Of a DNA stretch of 64,000 nt, positions 23,801 to 35,775 are shown in pieces. Origin of the DNA: Quillaja saponaria (lineage: Eukaryota; Streptophyta; Magnoliopsida; Fabales; Quillajaceae); the NCBI GenBank assembly GCA_029379385.1, contig CM055605.1, forward strand, positions 3,073,001-3,137,000, in the 5' to 3' direction. A program made the translations under genes and the position numbers. The notes under the pieces were generated by a model. It did not search any database. It saw only the letters and a list, made by a program, of their open reading frames with translations, and was not told the origin of the DNA. Positions within the stretch are counted from its first letter, which is position 1. Each line of letters begins with the position of its first letter.

Positions 23801-25990
23801 TTATATTTATGAAAATTATAAATAACTTTTTGTATTTAGGTAAACAAATAATTGAGGTATTTTTGCTCTAGACTTTTTTTAAACGTTTTTAAAAGCACTT
23901 CAATATAATGCTTTTAAAAATTGACTTATGCTTTAAAAATTTTAAAAATTAATATAAATTTGTTTTTAATCAAAAAAATCACATTATTATCAGACCAAAC
24001 CTAATTTTGTGACTTCTACTTATTCATAACAATTTTTATATTATTTTATCAAATATTAATATCGTGTTTTTTTAAAAATAACTGTAAAAGAGTTAGAAAT
24101 CAGAATAACACACCACCTAAGCCACTGCATTACCACCAAACCAAGCCGTAGAATCTTTACTTTGCCTAAACTTATCCTATTGATGGATGCTTTATAATAG
24201 AAGACTTATTGAATATTGGTTAATGTTTGAATATTGACCTTGTCGAAACTTATCTTACTAAGTACTAAATAATTCAATATTTCCTAAAAATTGTGAGTTT
24301 TTTTTTTTTTTAACCAAGAGCAAAATGAATGTATAATTGGTCAATACAAATTTCTTTGACAAACAATGATCTTATTTCACAATTAATGTGTTTTCCTTTA
24401 ATGTTAGATGCATTTTGACCATAATAATTGTATTGCAAAATAAAATTTTCAACAAGAATAGTATACTTTCCAAAATTGTGTCGAACCGGCTTAGGTAATA
24501 AGACAAGAGTTGTTTTGTAAATGGAGAAACACATTTAGTATCCTTCTTTTGAATAATTTTAGAAAAAGAAAAAAAATGAACTTTTTTAATTTTTTATAAT
24601 TCGAACAAAAGATAAATTTCAACTACAATAATTACAGTCAAAATGAATATAAAGAAAAAGGAAAGTCATTTGTGGATTTTGTAAAATCCAAGCAATATTT
24701 TGGTTTCTGGAAAAACAAAGGACCATAATGAATGATTAATAAATTGTAAATGATAAAAATTGAGAGATATGAAGGCAAATGATTATTTATTTATTTATTT
24801 AATATTATTAGAAAAAATTGGATGAGAAAAAGAGTTAATAAAAAGCGATAAACGACAAATTGGAGAAGATAAATGGAAAGAAGCATTGATTAAAAAAGAG
24901 AACTTTTAAGTAAAAAATATATTAATTGACGGCAAAATTATTTTTTATGTTTCAAAATTATTTTATCATCATTTTATCAAAAAGGCGTGGAAATATCATG
25001 TCCAAATCAGAACTATGGAAGTCACAGATTTCTTTAGGTCCCTTGCTTTAAAATTTTTTTTTTTTTAAATGAATATACAATGGGAATTGAGAAAAAAAAA
25101 TTCCTTTGGTATATAAATTTTGAAATTTACAATTACTTTAGAAATGCACTTGATAAAAAACTTACAATTTGTCTCTACAACGTCTTAACCCCAAGTGATT
25201 ATCATTTACAAAAAGTATGTTTTCCTAAATTATATAAAATAAAATAAAATAGCTAAATGAAAATGCATCAATTTTATTGTGTTCTCAAAGTGCATAGTGC
25301 ACTATCTCAAATTGGATAGTAAGAGAAGCAAACTTTTTTACCTTTTTGCAAACAAATTTCCTTTTCTCATGCTTTTGTGAGTATTTCTTGCTCCCTTCAA
25401 TTCAATAAATCTTTTGTGTTATGTAGGTTAGAAACCCTATATATATATTAAAGACATATAAAATGATCAAAATAGTCTACTAGAGTTAATTGTGGCTGAG
25501 TGAGGGGTGTACATATCAATTCACCACCGTGGAGATAGAAAACACATCCATGGAGGACGTACCACTTAGCATGCAACCCGGACCGAAATGAAAGCTCGCA
25601 CCTTTAAATAAATCCCCCCTCTGGCTGTGTTCTCTCCCTCCATCCCAAACCCCACAAAACATTTTTTATGTCTCACACCCTCCTTAGAGCCCACTTCTAA
25701 CCCCAAACCCCTCCATCTCTACATTTCTCTCTCTAAATTCACTCCCCCTTGTCGGAAAACCCAAACAAAGCGAAAGCAAAGAGAAAAACAAAGAGCTTGA
25801 ATTGTTTTCTCTCTGGCTCTCTCTCCTCTTTTTTCAGTACAGAGGAGAGAACTCCCTTCCATTTAACATACCTCTCATCTTGGCTTTCTGTTACCAGAAG
25901 AAGTTCAAAAATTTTCAATTTTTCTTGTTGATTTTCTGAAGAATATAGATTTTTTTTTCTGGGTTTTTTGCTAGCTGCTAGATAGCTAAG
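20856..25990. other. Long intergenic region between protease and MYB genes
   Basis: No exon supported. It begins with the protease 3' UTR. A GT-rich degenerate repeat sits at 22690-23110 (separate entry), a (GA)n run at about 23450-23470, and AT-rich DNA at 23640-25250. From about 25500 the sequence becomes CT-rich with TTTAAATAAA near 25603, the likely TATA region and long 5' leader of the MYB gene. Confidence 0.45.
22690..23110. repeat. Degenerate GT-rich minisatellite, unit ~30 bp
   Basis: Variants of GTTGTCGTCTCTG..(A/G)(G)TTCTA or TCTTGA..GGTGGTGGT recur about every 30-35 bases from 22735 to 22970, then break down into GGTGACGGGTG..GGTTGTC(A/G)GTT(G/A) repeats to 23110. Composition differs sharply from the AT-rich surroundings. 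Not obviously coding on either strand. Could be a decayed satellite or the internal part of a transposon. Confidence 0.6.
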
Positions 25991-26041
25991 ATGCCAAGAA
26001 CCAGCAACAACAACTACAACAACGTAAGGCGACGGTGGTAG
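25991..26041 (+). promoter_or_regulatory. Upstream ORF in the MYB leader, 16 codons
   Basis: ATG at 25991 opens a 16-codon frame (begins MPRTSNNNYNN) that stops at TAG 26039-26041, 13 bases before the MYB ATG at 26055. It is out of frame with the MYB. It could lower translation of the MYB. It could instead be the true N-terminus disrupted by a one-base shift, since the MYB frame just upstream of its ATG reads DGGSSEQN after a TAA. Confidence 0.45.
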
Positions 26042-26054
26042 CAGCGAGCAGAAT

Positions 26055-28213
26055 ATGAAGAAGGGTCCATGGACAGCAGCAGAGGATGCAATTTTGGTAG
26101 AGTACGTTAAAAGACATGGTGAAGGAAATTGGAATGCTGTGCAGAAGAATTCAGGATTGGCAAGATGTGGCAAAAGTTGTAGACTTAGATGGGCTAACCA
26201 TTTAAGGCCTAATCTCAGAAAAGGGTCTTTTTCTGCTGAAGAAGAGAAAATCATCATCGACCTTCACGCTCAGCTTGGAAACAAATGGGCTCGTATGGCT
26301 ACTCAGGTTGTCTTTCTGTTTTGTGCTATGGTGGTCTTTGTTTAACCATTTATGTCTTTTGATTGGTAAATTGCAAACCATTTTGATTAATTCTATCTAG
26401 TTTTGAAATGATTTTGATTGTTGTAATCTAACCATTTTTCCAAATTTTAATTTTTCAGAATCCACATTTTGATTTGATAGTAACAGAACCATGACAAAGA
26501 TAGAGAAAAGAAAGCTCATTTCTATTCCCTTTCTCTATGTAATTTGCGGGTTAGCTGAAAACAAAATTGAAATTCTTCCTAGACTTTTGAAGTCAAATCA
26601 TTTTCTCAATCCATTTTCAGTTTCCAATTTTGCTCTCAACTTTCACCAAATTTATATATAAAAAAATTGATCTGTCATCAATGCCCATAATGCTGACCTA
26701 AGTTTTTTGTCTTAGATTCCTTTCCACCTCCTTCTTTCATCTCTCGCTTAAATTTTGATTGGACCCACTTCTTAATGTTTTTTTCTTCTTCCTAAGAAGC
26801 ATCCAATTTTATGTCTTTATTATTATTCTTCAAGACTCGTTGGTTTTATCAGCTTCATTTTCTCTGTTTCCTCTGTTTTTTTCAGTTACCTGGTAGGACT
26901 GACAATGAGATCAAGAACTATTGGAATACCAGAATGAAAAGAAGACAGAGAGCTGGTTTGCCTATTTACCCACAAGAGGTGCAAGAACAAGCCGCTGCCT
27001 CCCATCTAAAACAACGGAAACATCTGGTTGAAGAAGTGGAACAAGAAGACAAACTCACAGACCCTCACTCTTCCTCTACCTCCTCGTTCACATCAATCTT
27101 GGGACGATCTCAGAGGCGAAAGCTAAACTTCAACACTCCTATGACAATCTTTGACCATCCAAGCTTCTCGTCTGTTGTGAATCCTCTGCAGAACCAAACA
27201 AATTCTGTGTTCTCTTCCAACACAGACACTAAATTCAACTTTTTTGGTGAAAACAAGGCCAATGCTGGTCTGACTCTGCCCCTTTGTCCTGCTTCCCCGT
27301 ATGGGTCTTCTTCTTCAACAATGTTTAATCAGAGTTTTGCTGCTAATCAGTCTTTCCCAGCATCACAGCCAAACAATTATGATTCTGGCAACCATAGTTA
27401 CAACTTCAATTTCACTGCTATGCTTGGGAGAGCTTCTTATGTATTCCCAGGGTTGGAGACAGAGCTCTCTTCAATCCAAACACCACCATTATCAGGGACT
27501 CCTACTTCTTCATCTTATGCCAGTGGTGGTGAAGGCTTGATGGGAGCTACAAGCAACAGGTACTCACGGGGACTATGAAGTGTTCCCACTATCAAAAGGA
27601 AGCAGTGGATTGCTGGATGATGTTCTGATTGAGGCTCAAAATATTTCTCGAAATGAGAAATCGAAGAACAATAATGAGTCCACACAGGTATTATCAATGG
27701 CAACAAAATTGTCCTGTGAGTTGGACAAAGGGAAAAATGTTGTGGTTTATAACTCTACTGAGAATGAAGACACCGTCTTAGTGGACTCCGGCATCAAAAA
27801 TAGCAGCGGAGCTATTGAAAACTCTCAATCAACAACTGGTGAGCCATTCATGAACTCACAAGCTGTAATGAAACTCCGGGCTAATATGTCAAAGTTGAAA
27901 GTATCAAGTTTCAAATAAAGATTCATTAACCTTTTTTTTTTTTTTTTTGGTTATTACAGGGAAGAAATTAATTACTGATGATCTAATGGAGGAGATGAGT
28001 TCCATGGATGACGACTTGATAAGCTTGCTGGCCAACTTCCCGTCAGCAATGCCAATGCCGGAATGGTATCGAAAAGGTGGAGGGCAATCATCAGGCATGG
28101 CAAGTGAGAATTTGGGACTTGCGAGTAGGCACCAAGATGCTTCATCTGCTCCAACTCAAGAACTTGCTTGGGCTCTCGAACCATGCTGGAATAACATGCC
28201 TGGCATTTGCTAA
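26055..28213 (+). CDS. MYB101: GAMYB-like R2R3-MYB, MYB101/97/120 clade, with apparent frameshift
   Basis: Transcription factor of the GAMYB-like group, regulated by miR159; in Arabidopsis MYB97/101/120 act in pollen tubes. Exons: 26055-26306, 26886-27838, 27960-28213; junctions are GT-AG and in phase. R2 (KKGPWTAAEDAILVEYVKRH..RWANHL, residues 2-51) and R3 (RPNLRKGSFSAEEE..IKNYWNTRMKRRQRAGLP) are complete with all Trp residues or usual substitutes. The C-terminal motifs SSGLLDDVLIEAQ, DDLISLLANFP, MPEWYR and CWNNMPGIC match MYB101. However, exon 2 read from LPGR meets TGA at 27576-27578, while conserved DYEVFPLSKGSSGLLDD continues one frame over. Removing one base around 27540-27575 gives about 485 residues; as written the product stops after 314. 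No splice site explains it. Either an assembly indel or a damaged allele. A uORF precedes the ATG. Confidence 0.88.
27460..27480 (+). promoter_or_regulatory. miR159 target site in MYB101-like mRNA
   Basis: The 21 bases contain AGAGCTC then TCTTCAATCCAAA, complementary to miR159a with apparently two mismatches (first base and one internal C-to-T, the latter a G:U pair). The site lies in the coding region in the conserved place, encoding ELSSIQ. miR159-guided cleavage restricts GAMYB-like expression in Arabidopsis and rice, so the same control is likely here. Confidence 0.9.
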
Positions 28214-30188
28214 GAACTCATCCACATCTGCATTTGGCTCTGAAAGATTTAACTAGAGAGTAGTGTGCACACATGGAAGAAGGTTTAGAAAGCTCAAAGT
28301 TTGTGTGTACATAGCTACTAGCTAGGTTAATGTCTTAAGGTTTAGGTTTGGTGTTAGAAGTTCAACTAGCTAGGTTAACCCGCACCTTTCAGACAAAAAA
28401 AAAAATTAATAATAATAATAACGATAAAGAAGGTGTTTGGTGTGTGGTTTTAACTTTTAATTGTTTTTATTATACATGTCTCTGTTTTGTAGTTTTAGAA
28501 GTGGCTTAAGCAAATGTATAACCAAAGAGTAAAAGAACAAAAAGAGCTAGCTATCTAGCTACCTATGTGATACATGAACTCTTGGTATTATATTCGAATA
28601 TCTTTAATTAGGCCATATGTTACATATATATATATATATATATTCTCTGTTTTACCTTTAGATCACTATAGCTTAAAGCTACACAATAAGAAGGTTTTTT
28701 TTTTTTTTTTTTTTTTTTTCAAATTCCATCAACTTGGATTTAATTTACTGATTTTTCTAACTTCTTATTTTTCACCCTTTTTCAATTTTTTGAGCAAAAT
28801 ATGGATAGTCTAAATTTAGCATGGCTAAAATTGCACATTTGCATTTTTATATTATTTAGCTCTCCTTTTTTTTAAATCCCCTAAATTTGTAGTCCAAGAT
28901 TTTTTTTTTTTGGCAAACATGATTCCCCAATTTAGGGAAAAAGGTATTGCATGCAATTGAAGGCCACTTGGCATATTCACAACTTTTCCCTGAAAAAAAA
29001 AAGCTAAAATAAATATTGCAATATATTTTTCTAAAATTAGAGTTGTGGCTTCATGGATAATCATCTTTTCATTCTCTAAGCTGGGGCTAGCTTCAATTCG
29101 CTGTTGTGAAAGGAATCCATATGTGGTGTGAAAAAAAGGTTCATGCATGACATCTTTTCCACAATCATGGCTCATTTCCCTCCCAGCTCTATTATAATTC
29201 ATAAAATGGGAGAGAAAAACATACAAGTACCAAATGCTTGGATTATGGATGACCCAAGGGAAACATGATTCATGCTCACTTTAGTTTTACTGTTTTATAA
29301 GGAAATTGTTTGTCAAACACTGCCATAGTATGTAGCCAATGCTTTTCTTCATGTGCCACTAGATTCAATATTTTGCTTAGGTTTGACCAATTAAATGCTT
29401 AAGAACAAAAGCTTTTTGGTTCAATTCACTTGGCCAACGTCATCCATTCTAATTATATATAGTATTTTATTTTCTTTTAAAGAAAATAAAGTAAATTAAA
29501 ATTCTCATAAGGGAGGTGGACACTAAGGCGATTAAATTACTAATGGCAAAGGAAACTAATGCAAGATCTAATTTTGCTCGGAGCAAGCAAAAGCTAGCTA
29601 GATGATTTAATTTTGTAGTTTCTCTATGCACTTCTATTTAATTTCTGTATTTTTTTTAAAATATAAATATCAAGAACTTTAGTTTCAAAGATTTTTTTTT
29701 ATTTTTTTTTACATAATTTTCCGGAATTCACCTACCTTATCCAAAGGAAAAAAAAGAAAATCCAAGCAAATACTTGAGGCTAGCTATACCATTTTGCTTG
29801 ATGATGTCTTTAGTACAATTAGGAGTTTTTCAATGCACAAAGATTGCATGAGTAAAAGAGTACTTTTCATACTTTGCCCATGTAGTTCATCCACTAAAAT
29901 CCTCTCAAATTCCGCGCACACTTCCCTTTTTCAAGCCAATAAATCTTCCCCCAGCAAATCTTTTGTGTGCCTTACTAGTTTCTTTTTTTTATCTGTCTGC
30001 ATGTACATGTTAATAACATATAAAAAAAATACTGATCGGCCTAAAAATGAAAATGGGGTGGGCTTAGATTGAATCAACAATTATGAAATGTTACTAAGAA
30101 ATAAAAACTTCTCCAATGTATTTTGGGCCCAGGCAAAAATAAAATGGGCTAGGCTTAAATTGAATAAACAATTACAAAAATATAAATT
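28214..30188. other. Intergenic region after the MYB gene
   Basis: MYB 3' UTR followed by AT-rich DNA: (TA)n near 28624-28642 and a T run near 28696-28720. At 30056-30160 two similar stretches (GGGTGGGCTTAGATTGAATC and ATGGGCTAGGCTTAAATTGA) form a short imperfect direct repeat just downstream of the tRNA (it is on the minus strand). No gene seen. Confidence 0.4.
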
Positions 30189-30212
30189 CGCTAGAAGGAG
30201 GGCTTGAACCTC

Positions 30213-30245
<33 letters not shown>

Positions 30246-30262
30246 AACTGAGCTATTCCAGC
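30189..30262 (-). tRNA. tRNA-Asn (GUU anticodon)
   Basis: 74-base cloverleaf without intron. Acceptor stem GCTGGAA pairs with TTCTAGC (one G:U-like pair), discriminator G. D arm TAGCTCAGTTGGTTAGAGC, anticodon loop CTGTTAA with GTT (plus-strand AAC at 30226-30228), variable loop AAGGT, and T arm CGGAGGTTCAAGCCCTCC-like. CCA is not encoded, as expected for a nuclear gene. The minus strand downstream of the gene (plus about 30170-30188) has no long T run; T-rich sequence is modest. Confidence 0.97.
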
Positions 30263-31405
30263 TACTTGTTTTTATTTTAACTTTAAATATTATAACAAAG
30301 AAATAGTCCAAATAAATTATGAAATTAGACCCAGAGATAAGAGATTAATGCTGTTTTTTTATTTTTTGCGTAAGCAACACGTCCTGGTGTAAATTCTTTT
30401 TCCTAGGGACTGGGTGATAGTGATACTAATTAAGAAAATTAAGGATTTTCCATTAAAAAAATATTAATTGCAACTTGTGAATAAAATAAAATATATGGCA
30501 TCCTTATTCTATTCCCAGAATCAACGCAGATTGTTTTCTTTTCTATGAAGGTTTGAATTATTAGGCACCAAATATGGAAAAAGATACAGAATAATTAGCA
30601 ATACACTGTATTGTTTATATACTCACAAGGATCCTCTAGAATTCTATCTTTTATAGAGTTCCAAATTTTTAATTTTTTATTTATTGAAGGATTATATACT
30701 CATAAAAAATGATTTTTAATAAAAAAATTCTTATTTAAACTGTTATTAAATAATTCTCTATTTTAGTCAGAGTTTTAGAATTTTATAAAATTTAGAACTC
30801 TACAGAAAATCTCTCATAATTTTTGCCCCACTTTGGTTAAAAAGCTTCAACCCCACCTCCAAAACTTTAAGAACACACATATTTTCCCTTTTAGTCCAGT
30901 CTGTTTAGTGTTTAGCAGTCAATCTTCTCCGATCTTCACCAAGGTACTCTGTTTCTCTGCAATATATTTCCGAAAAGTTTTATAAGATTGATGGTTATAT
31001 CGTATATGCCTCTAAGATCTCATAACAAATAGTCATAGTAATTTAAATCTCCCACCTTGTTTGTTTCACACACCCAGATGGTTTCTTGTATTGATTGTTA
31101 GATATGTATATTCAATAATATGATTTCTTTTTCTTCACAATTCAGTCGTATAATTCGACCCCATTTAGTTTACTGAATCGGAATTCAATACACATGAAAC
31201 CATAATTAATTGATTTCCTTTTAAATATTTTTTATTATAATTTTAGATTTTGTTTTGTATTTATGTAATTGCTGAGCTTGATTTTGATGATGATTATACA
31301 TAATGAAAGCCTTTCCTTAATTGTTTGATACCTGGTTGTTTGCATTTTAATAAATCTAATTGGGTTTCGATTGGGATCTTTTCTGTCTATGTTCTTGAAG
31401 AAAGA
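30263..31405 (+). other. Intergenic plus 5' leader and leader intron of the small protein gene
   Basis: From about 30850 the sequence becomes CT-rich and leads to a probable untranslated first exon ending CACCAAG|GTACTC (intron 30944) with the acceptor TTCTTGAAG at 31399-31400, five bases before the ATG. A leader intron is inferred from these sites only. The upstream part is AT-rich with no feature. Confidence 0.45.
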
Positions 31406-31693
31406 ATGGGAAGTAAGGCACCAAGTTGGGCTGACCAGTGGGGGGGTTTCGGTGATGACGAAGACAGCAAGAAGCAAACGAGCAAGAATGGAAGCAGCAG
31501 CGGTGGCAAGAAGATGGGAGATATGAAGGCAGTGGCATCAGCAGGATTCGACAAGGCCAAGGCAGCTGCATCGGTGGGTGCTGACAAAGCTAAAACAGCT
31601 GCTGTAGTCAGCGCCCAAAAGGTGAAGAGTGGAACCTCCTTTGGAATCAAATGGGTCAAGAATCAGTACCAGAAGAAGACGTCTTCTAAATGA
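31406..31693 (+). CDS. Small Lys/Ala-rich plant protein of unknown function
   Basis: 95 residues, one coding exon, stop at 31691-31693. It starts MGSKAPSWADQWGGFGDDED, an acidic aromatic head, followed by a Ser/Gly/Lys linker and an Ala/Lys region in which VASAGFDKAKAAA, SVGADKAKTAA and VSAQKVKSG form imperfect 10-12-residue repeats that could make an amphipathic helix, somewhat like LEA proteins. The tail GIKWVKNQYQKKTSSK is basic. The whole looks like a known conserved plant protein of no assigned function; I do not give a name. No signal peptide or membrane segment. The ATG at 31406 is chosen because upstream in-frame codons belong to the leader intron. It converges on the ATG8 gene with about 500 bases between stops. 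Confidence 0.75.
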   Translation: MGSKAPSWADQWGGFGDDEDSKKQTSKNGSSSGGKKMGDMKAVASAGFDKAKAAASVGADKAKTAAVVSAQKVKSGTSFGIKWVKNQYQKKTSSK

Positions 31694-32200
31694 CCGAGTA
31701 TAGTGTGTGTGTGTGTGTGTTTCTTTTTCTTTTTTTTCATTTAGATATTTGAACATAATGTTTAACAAACAGATTTATGCAAGCTCAACAGATTGATGCG
31801 TCGTTTTTCTATTCTATTTATTATTCACGTGTTCCAGTCTTTCAGTTACTCCATTTCCATGGAGCAAGTGCTGCATTTTGGTTCCAACTTTTATTTCTCA
31901 CTGTTTTCTTGGTAAATCTCCAAGATTTGCTTATCCTATGAGAAAGGCTAGCATAACTGTAAGGAGGAGAAGAAAAAGAAAGAAAGAACAAATAGTTTGG
32001 CATACTTGCATGGTAATCATAGAAAAACTTCAGAACTAACATGCATAACAATCAATTAGATTATAAATAAAGTACTTGTCTGAACTGTCTTAGAAATGAT
32101 TTGAGGGAGAGAATTTACAGCTACTCCAAATCCATAATTTTCTTAATTGGTTCTTTATTACTGCAAAGTTGTATTCACATTGATATTAGCTTGAAATCCC

Positions 32201-33695
<1,495 letters not shown>

Positions 33696-34317
33696 GGAGA
33701 CGATTCTGCAATGAAAAATTTATAAATGATGGGTTAGGATTTGCAAACAAGGAGACGATCTCTGAGATATAAATTTTTTTTATAATGAAAAAAAAAATCA
33801 AAAATAGAACAATAAATTGCTTACCAAAAAGAGAGACAGTTTAAGATCCCTGAAACAAGGGAGGGTAAAAGAGAAATCCTCACTCCAGAGTCCTGATAGA
33901 TTCGGATTTTCCACTCCAAAACGATGTCGTTACCAACTAAGCGGCAAGGGTTCCTGTGTGTAGCCCAAACAGAACTAGTTTATTTATACTCTGTCGTAAT
34001 TGATTTGGGCGAATCTTCTTTCCCTCCGGATTATCCAATTCCAAACTTTCCTATCTCGGGCTTGAAAATTTAAGGCCCAATTCTTCGCCATCACCTCTAA
34101 AAATCTTGTGGTAGTAGTGGGGGCCACAAATTTTTTATTTATTTTTTGTTGGGAACTCTTATTTCCACGTAGATATAACATGATATGTGCTGCATTTTGA
34201 TGATTAATCCGGACCAATACAGAGAGAATTAATGTTAAGATAGGCAATATTAAATTTAATAATACTATGAAAGAACATATATATGATTAAATTACTTTAC
34301 ATAAAATTAATTTTTAG
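33696..34317. other. ATG8 promoter region
   Basis: Holds the ATG8 leader intron and upstream sequence. GGGCTT and AAGGCCCAATT at about 34057-34082 are site II-like motifs common in plant housekeeping promoters. TTTATTTATA near 33979-33988 is a possible TATA. The minus frame at 33984-34247 is not credible as a gene. Confidence 0.4.
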
Positions 34318-34674
34318 TTAAATTATATTTTTAGTCTTTATAATTTGATCAAAAAATTTAATTTTGTCTCTATATTTTAAAAAATTTAAATATTATGTTT
34401 AGAGTTTTGAAAATATGGTAATGTACTATTTACTGTTACTTTTTATTAAATTTAATTTAATATGAGATGACGTGTCAAATAAATATCATAATATGTGAAT
34501 AAACTTGATAGGAAGATTGTTTGTTATAGTCAAAAATTATTATGTTAGATATAACAGCATGAATTATATTGTGTAATTTTCAAAACTATAGAATGATATT
34601 TTAACTTTTTGAAATATATATAGAGATAAAACTGAATTTTCAGTTGAACAATAAAGACTAAAAGAGTAATTTAA
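34318..34674. mobile_element. MITE with ~80-bp terminal inverted repeats
   Basis: The left end TTAAATTATATTTTTAGTC.. matches the reverse complement of the right end TTAAATTACTCTTTTAGTC.., and similarity continues inward through TTTTGTCTCTATAT (left) and TTTTATCTCTATAT (right) to about 80 bases each side. The middle contains GATGACGTGTCAA. No coding capacity. A clear target duplication was not found, so the superfamily is open; long inverted repeats and size fit a Mutator-like MITE. Confidence 0.75.
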
Positions 34675-35649
34675 TTTTAATCTTTTTATGAGCTAATACT
34701 TTTAATACTAGAGGAATAGTTTATATGGGCACTTTAATTAGTAAATCAGATTATCCATAATTAACAAAATTAGCTAGCTGCAAGAAATTCTGAGTTTGAA
34801 TATCGCTTCTAACCTACAATCTAGATATAACTTACGAAATTTCATTTGATATAAATTCTGGAAAAATATTTGAATTGCCAATTCTGAAACCAATCACAAG
34901 TAATCTTACCCATTGTTAATTGTAATATCATTTGCTTAATTAAGCTAGCATCTAATGCAATTTTTTCCAAAACAATTGCAGGCAGGCCAACCATAGCAGA
35001 TCACTAAATTCAAGCATTAGTTGCATAAAATACACAAGTGTTTGAATCACTGAACCTACGAAGTGCCTCATGAGTTTAAGTACCAGAAAACAAAAACCCA
35101 TACATACAGACACATTCAAAGCAAAGGTTGCTTTCTTTTCTGTTTGAGACATAAATGCTGATTGAACAGAACCAACATCCCTCACTCTCTGCCCCATAAC
35201 CCATAAATGCACAACATTTAAAGCCCCACATTTGTCTCCGTGACAATTTTCACGATTCTTTCACCTTCTTAAATTAATATTCCAACTTCCTTTGTTGTTG
35301 GGTAGTTGGAAATTTTAATGCAACTTCTTCAATGCTACCATACACAACCAGCCATTTCCCGTTTTTTCATGTTGGGCAATGCCCATTGCCTTCTTTAAAA
35401 CCTTGCAATCTTTCCCCCTCTTTCTCTTTAATTTGTGTACATGACCAAACCTCCAACCCATATGCCAACTCCCAAATTTTGATCCTCCTCTCCACTCAGA
35501 AATCTCTGTCAATCCCCCATCTCTTTTTTTTTCTTAAATTTTCAAGAAAATCCACTATTTTTTCTTTTGGGAGCAATATTTGTTTTGTGCATGTTTTTTT
35601 CTTTATTGCAGAGGGGTGAGGAAGAATTATAGTTGAAATCAAACATGAT
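34675..35649. other. Upstream region of MIR171 locus 2
   Basis: No protein gene. From about 35220 the sequence turns CT-rich and may belong to the primary transcript; TTTATTGCAG at about 35602-35611 resembles a splice acceptor, so the precursor RNA may be spliced. Minus frames in 34952-35212 and 35315-35512 are chance. Confidence 0.35.
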
Positions 35650-35775
35650 GGGTTAGAGAGGATCGGTTTTAACGGGATATTGGTCCGGTTCAATAAGAAA
35701 GCAATGCTCAAATCTATATGGGTCCTGTTTTTTGATTGAGCCGTGCCAATATCACGTGTCACTGCTCCCAAATTC
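35650..35775 (+). ncRNA. MIR171: MIR171 precursor hairpin, locus 2 (miR171b/c type)
   Basis: The 3' arm holds TTGAGCCGTGCCAATATCAC (35736-35755, plus G at 35756), identical to the well known miR171b/c mature RNA; the alternative register starting TGATTGAGCC at 35733 is also intact. The 5' arm at 35674-35694, GGGATATTGGTCCGGTTCAA, pairs with only a few mismatches, as in known miR171b star strands. The loop is about 38 bases. It should target HAM/SCL6 GRAS mRNAs. It is a different subtype from locus 1, 20 kb away on the same strand, so it is not a recent tandem copy. Confidence 0.95.

Noticed and set aside
25739..26257. 172-codon minus-strand frame
   Set aside because: Antisense to the MYB leader and R2 repeat, which are clearly coding on the plus strand.
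31356..31768. Several minus-strand frames of 71-90 codons
   Set aside because: Antisense shadows of the small Lys/Ala-rich protein gene.
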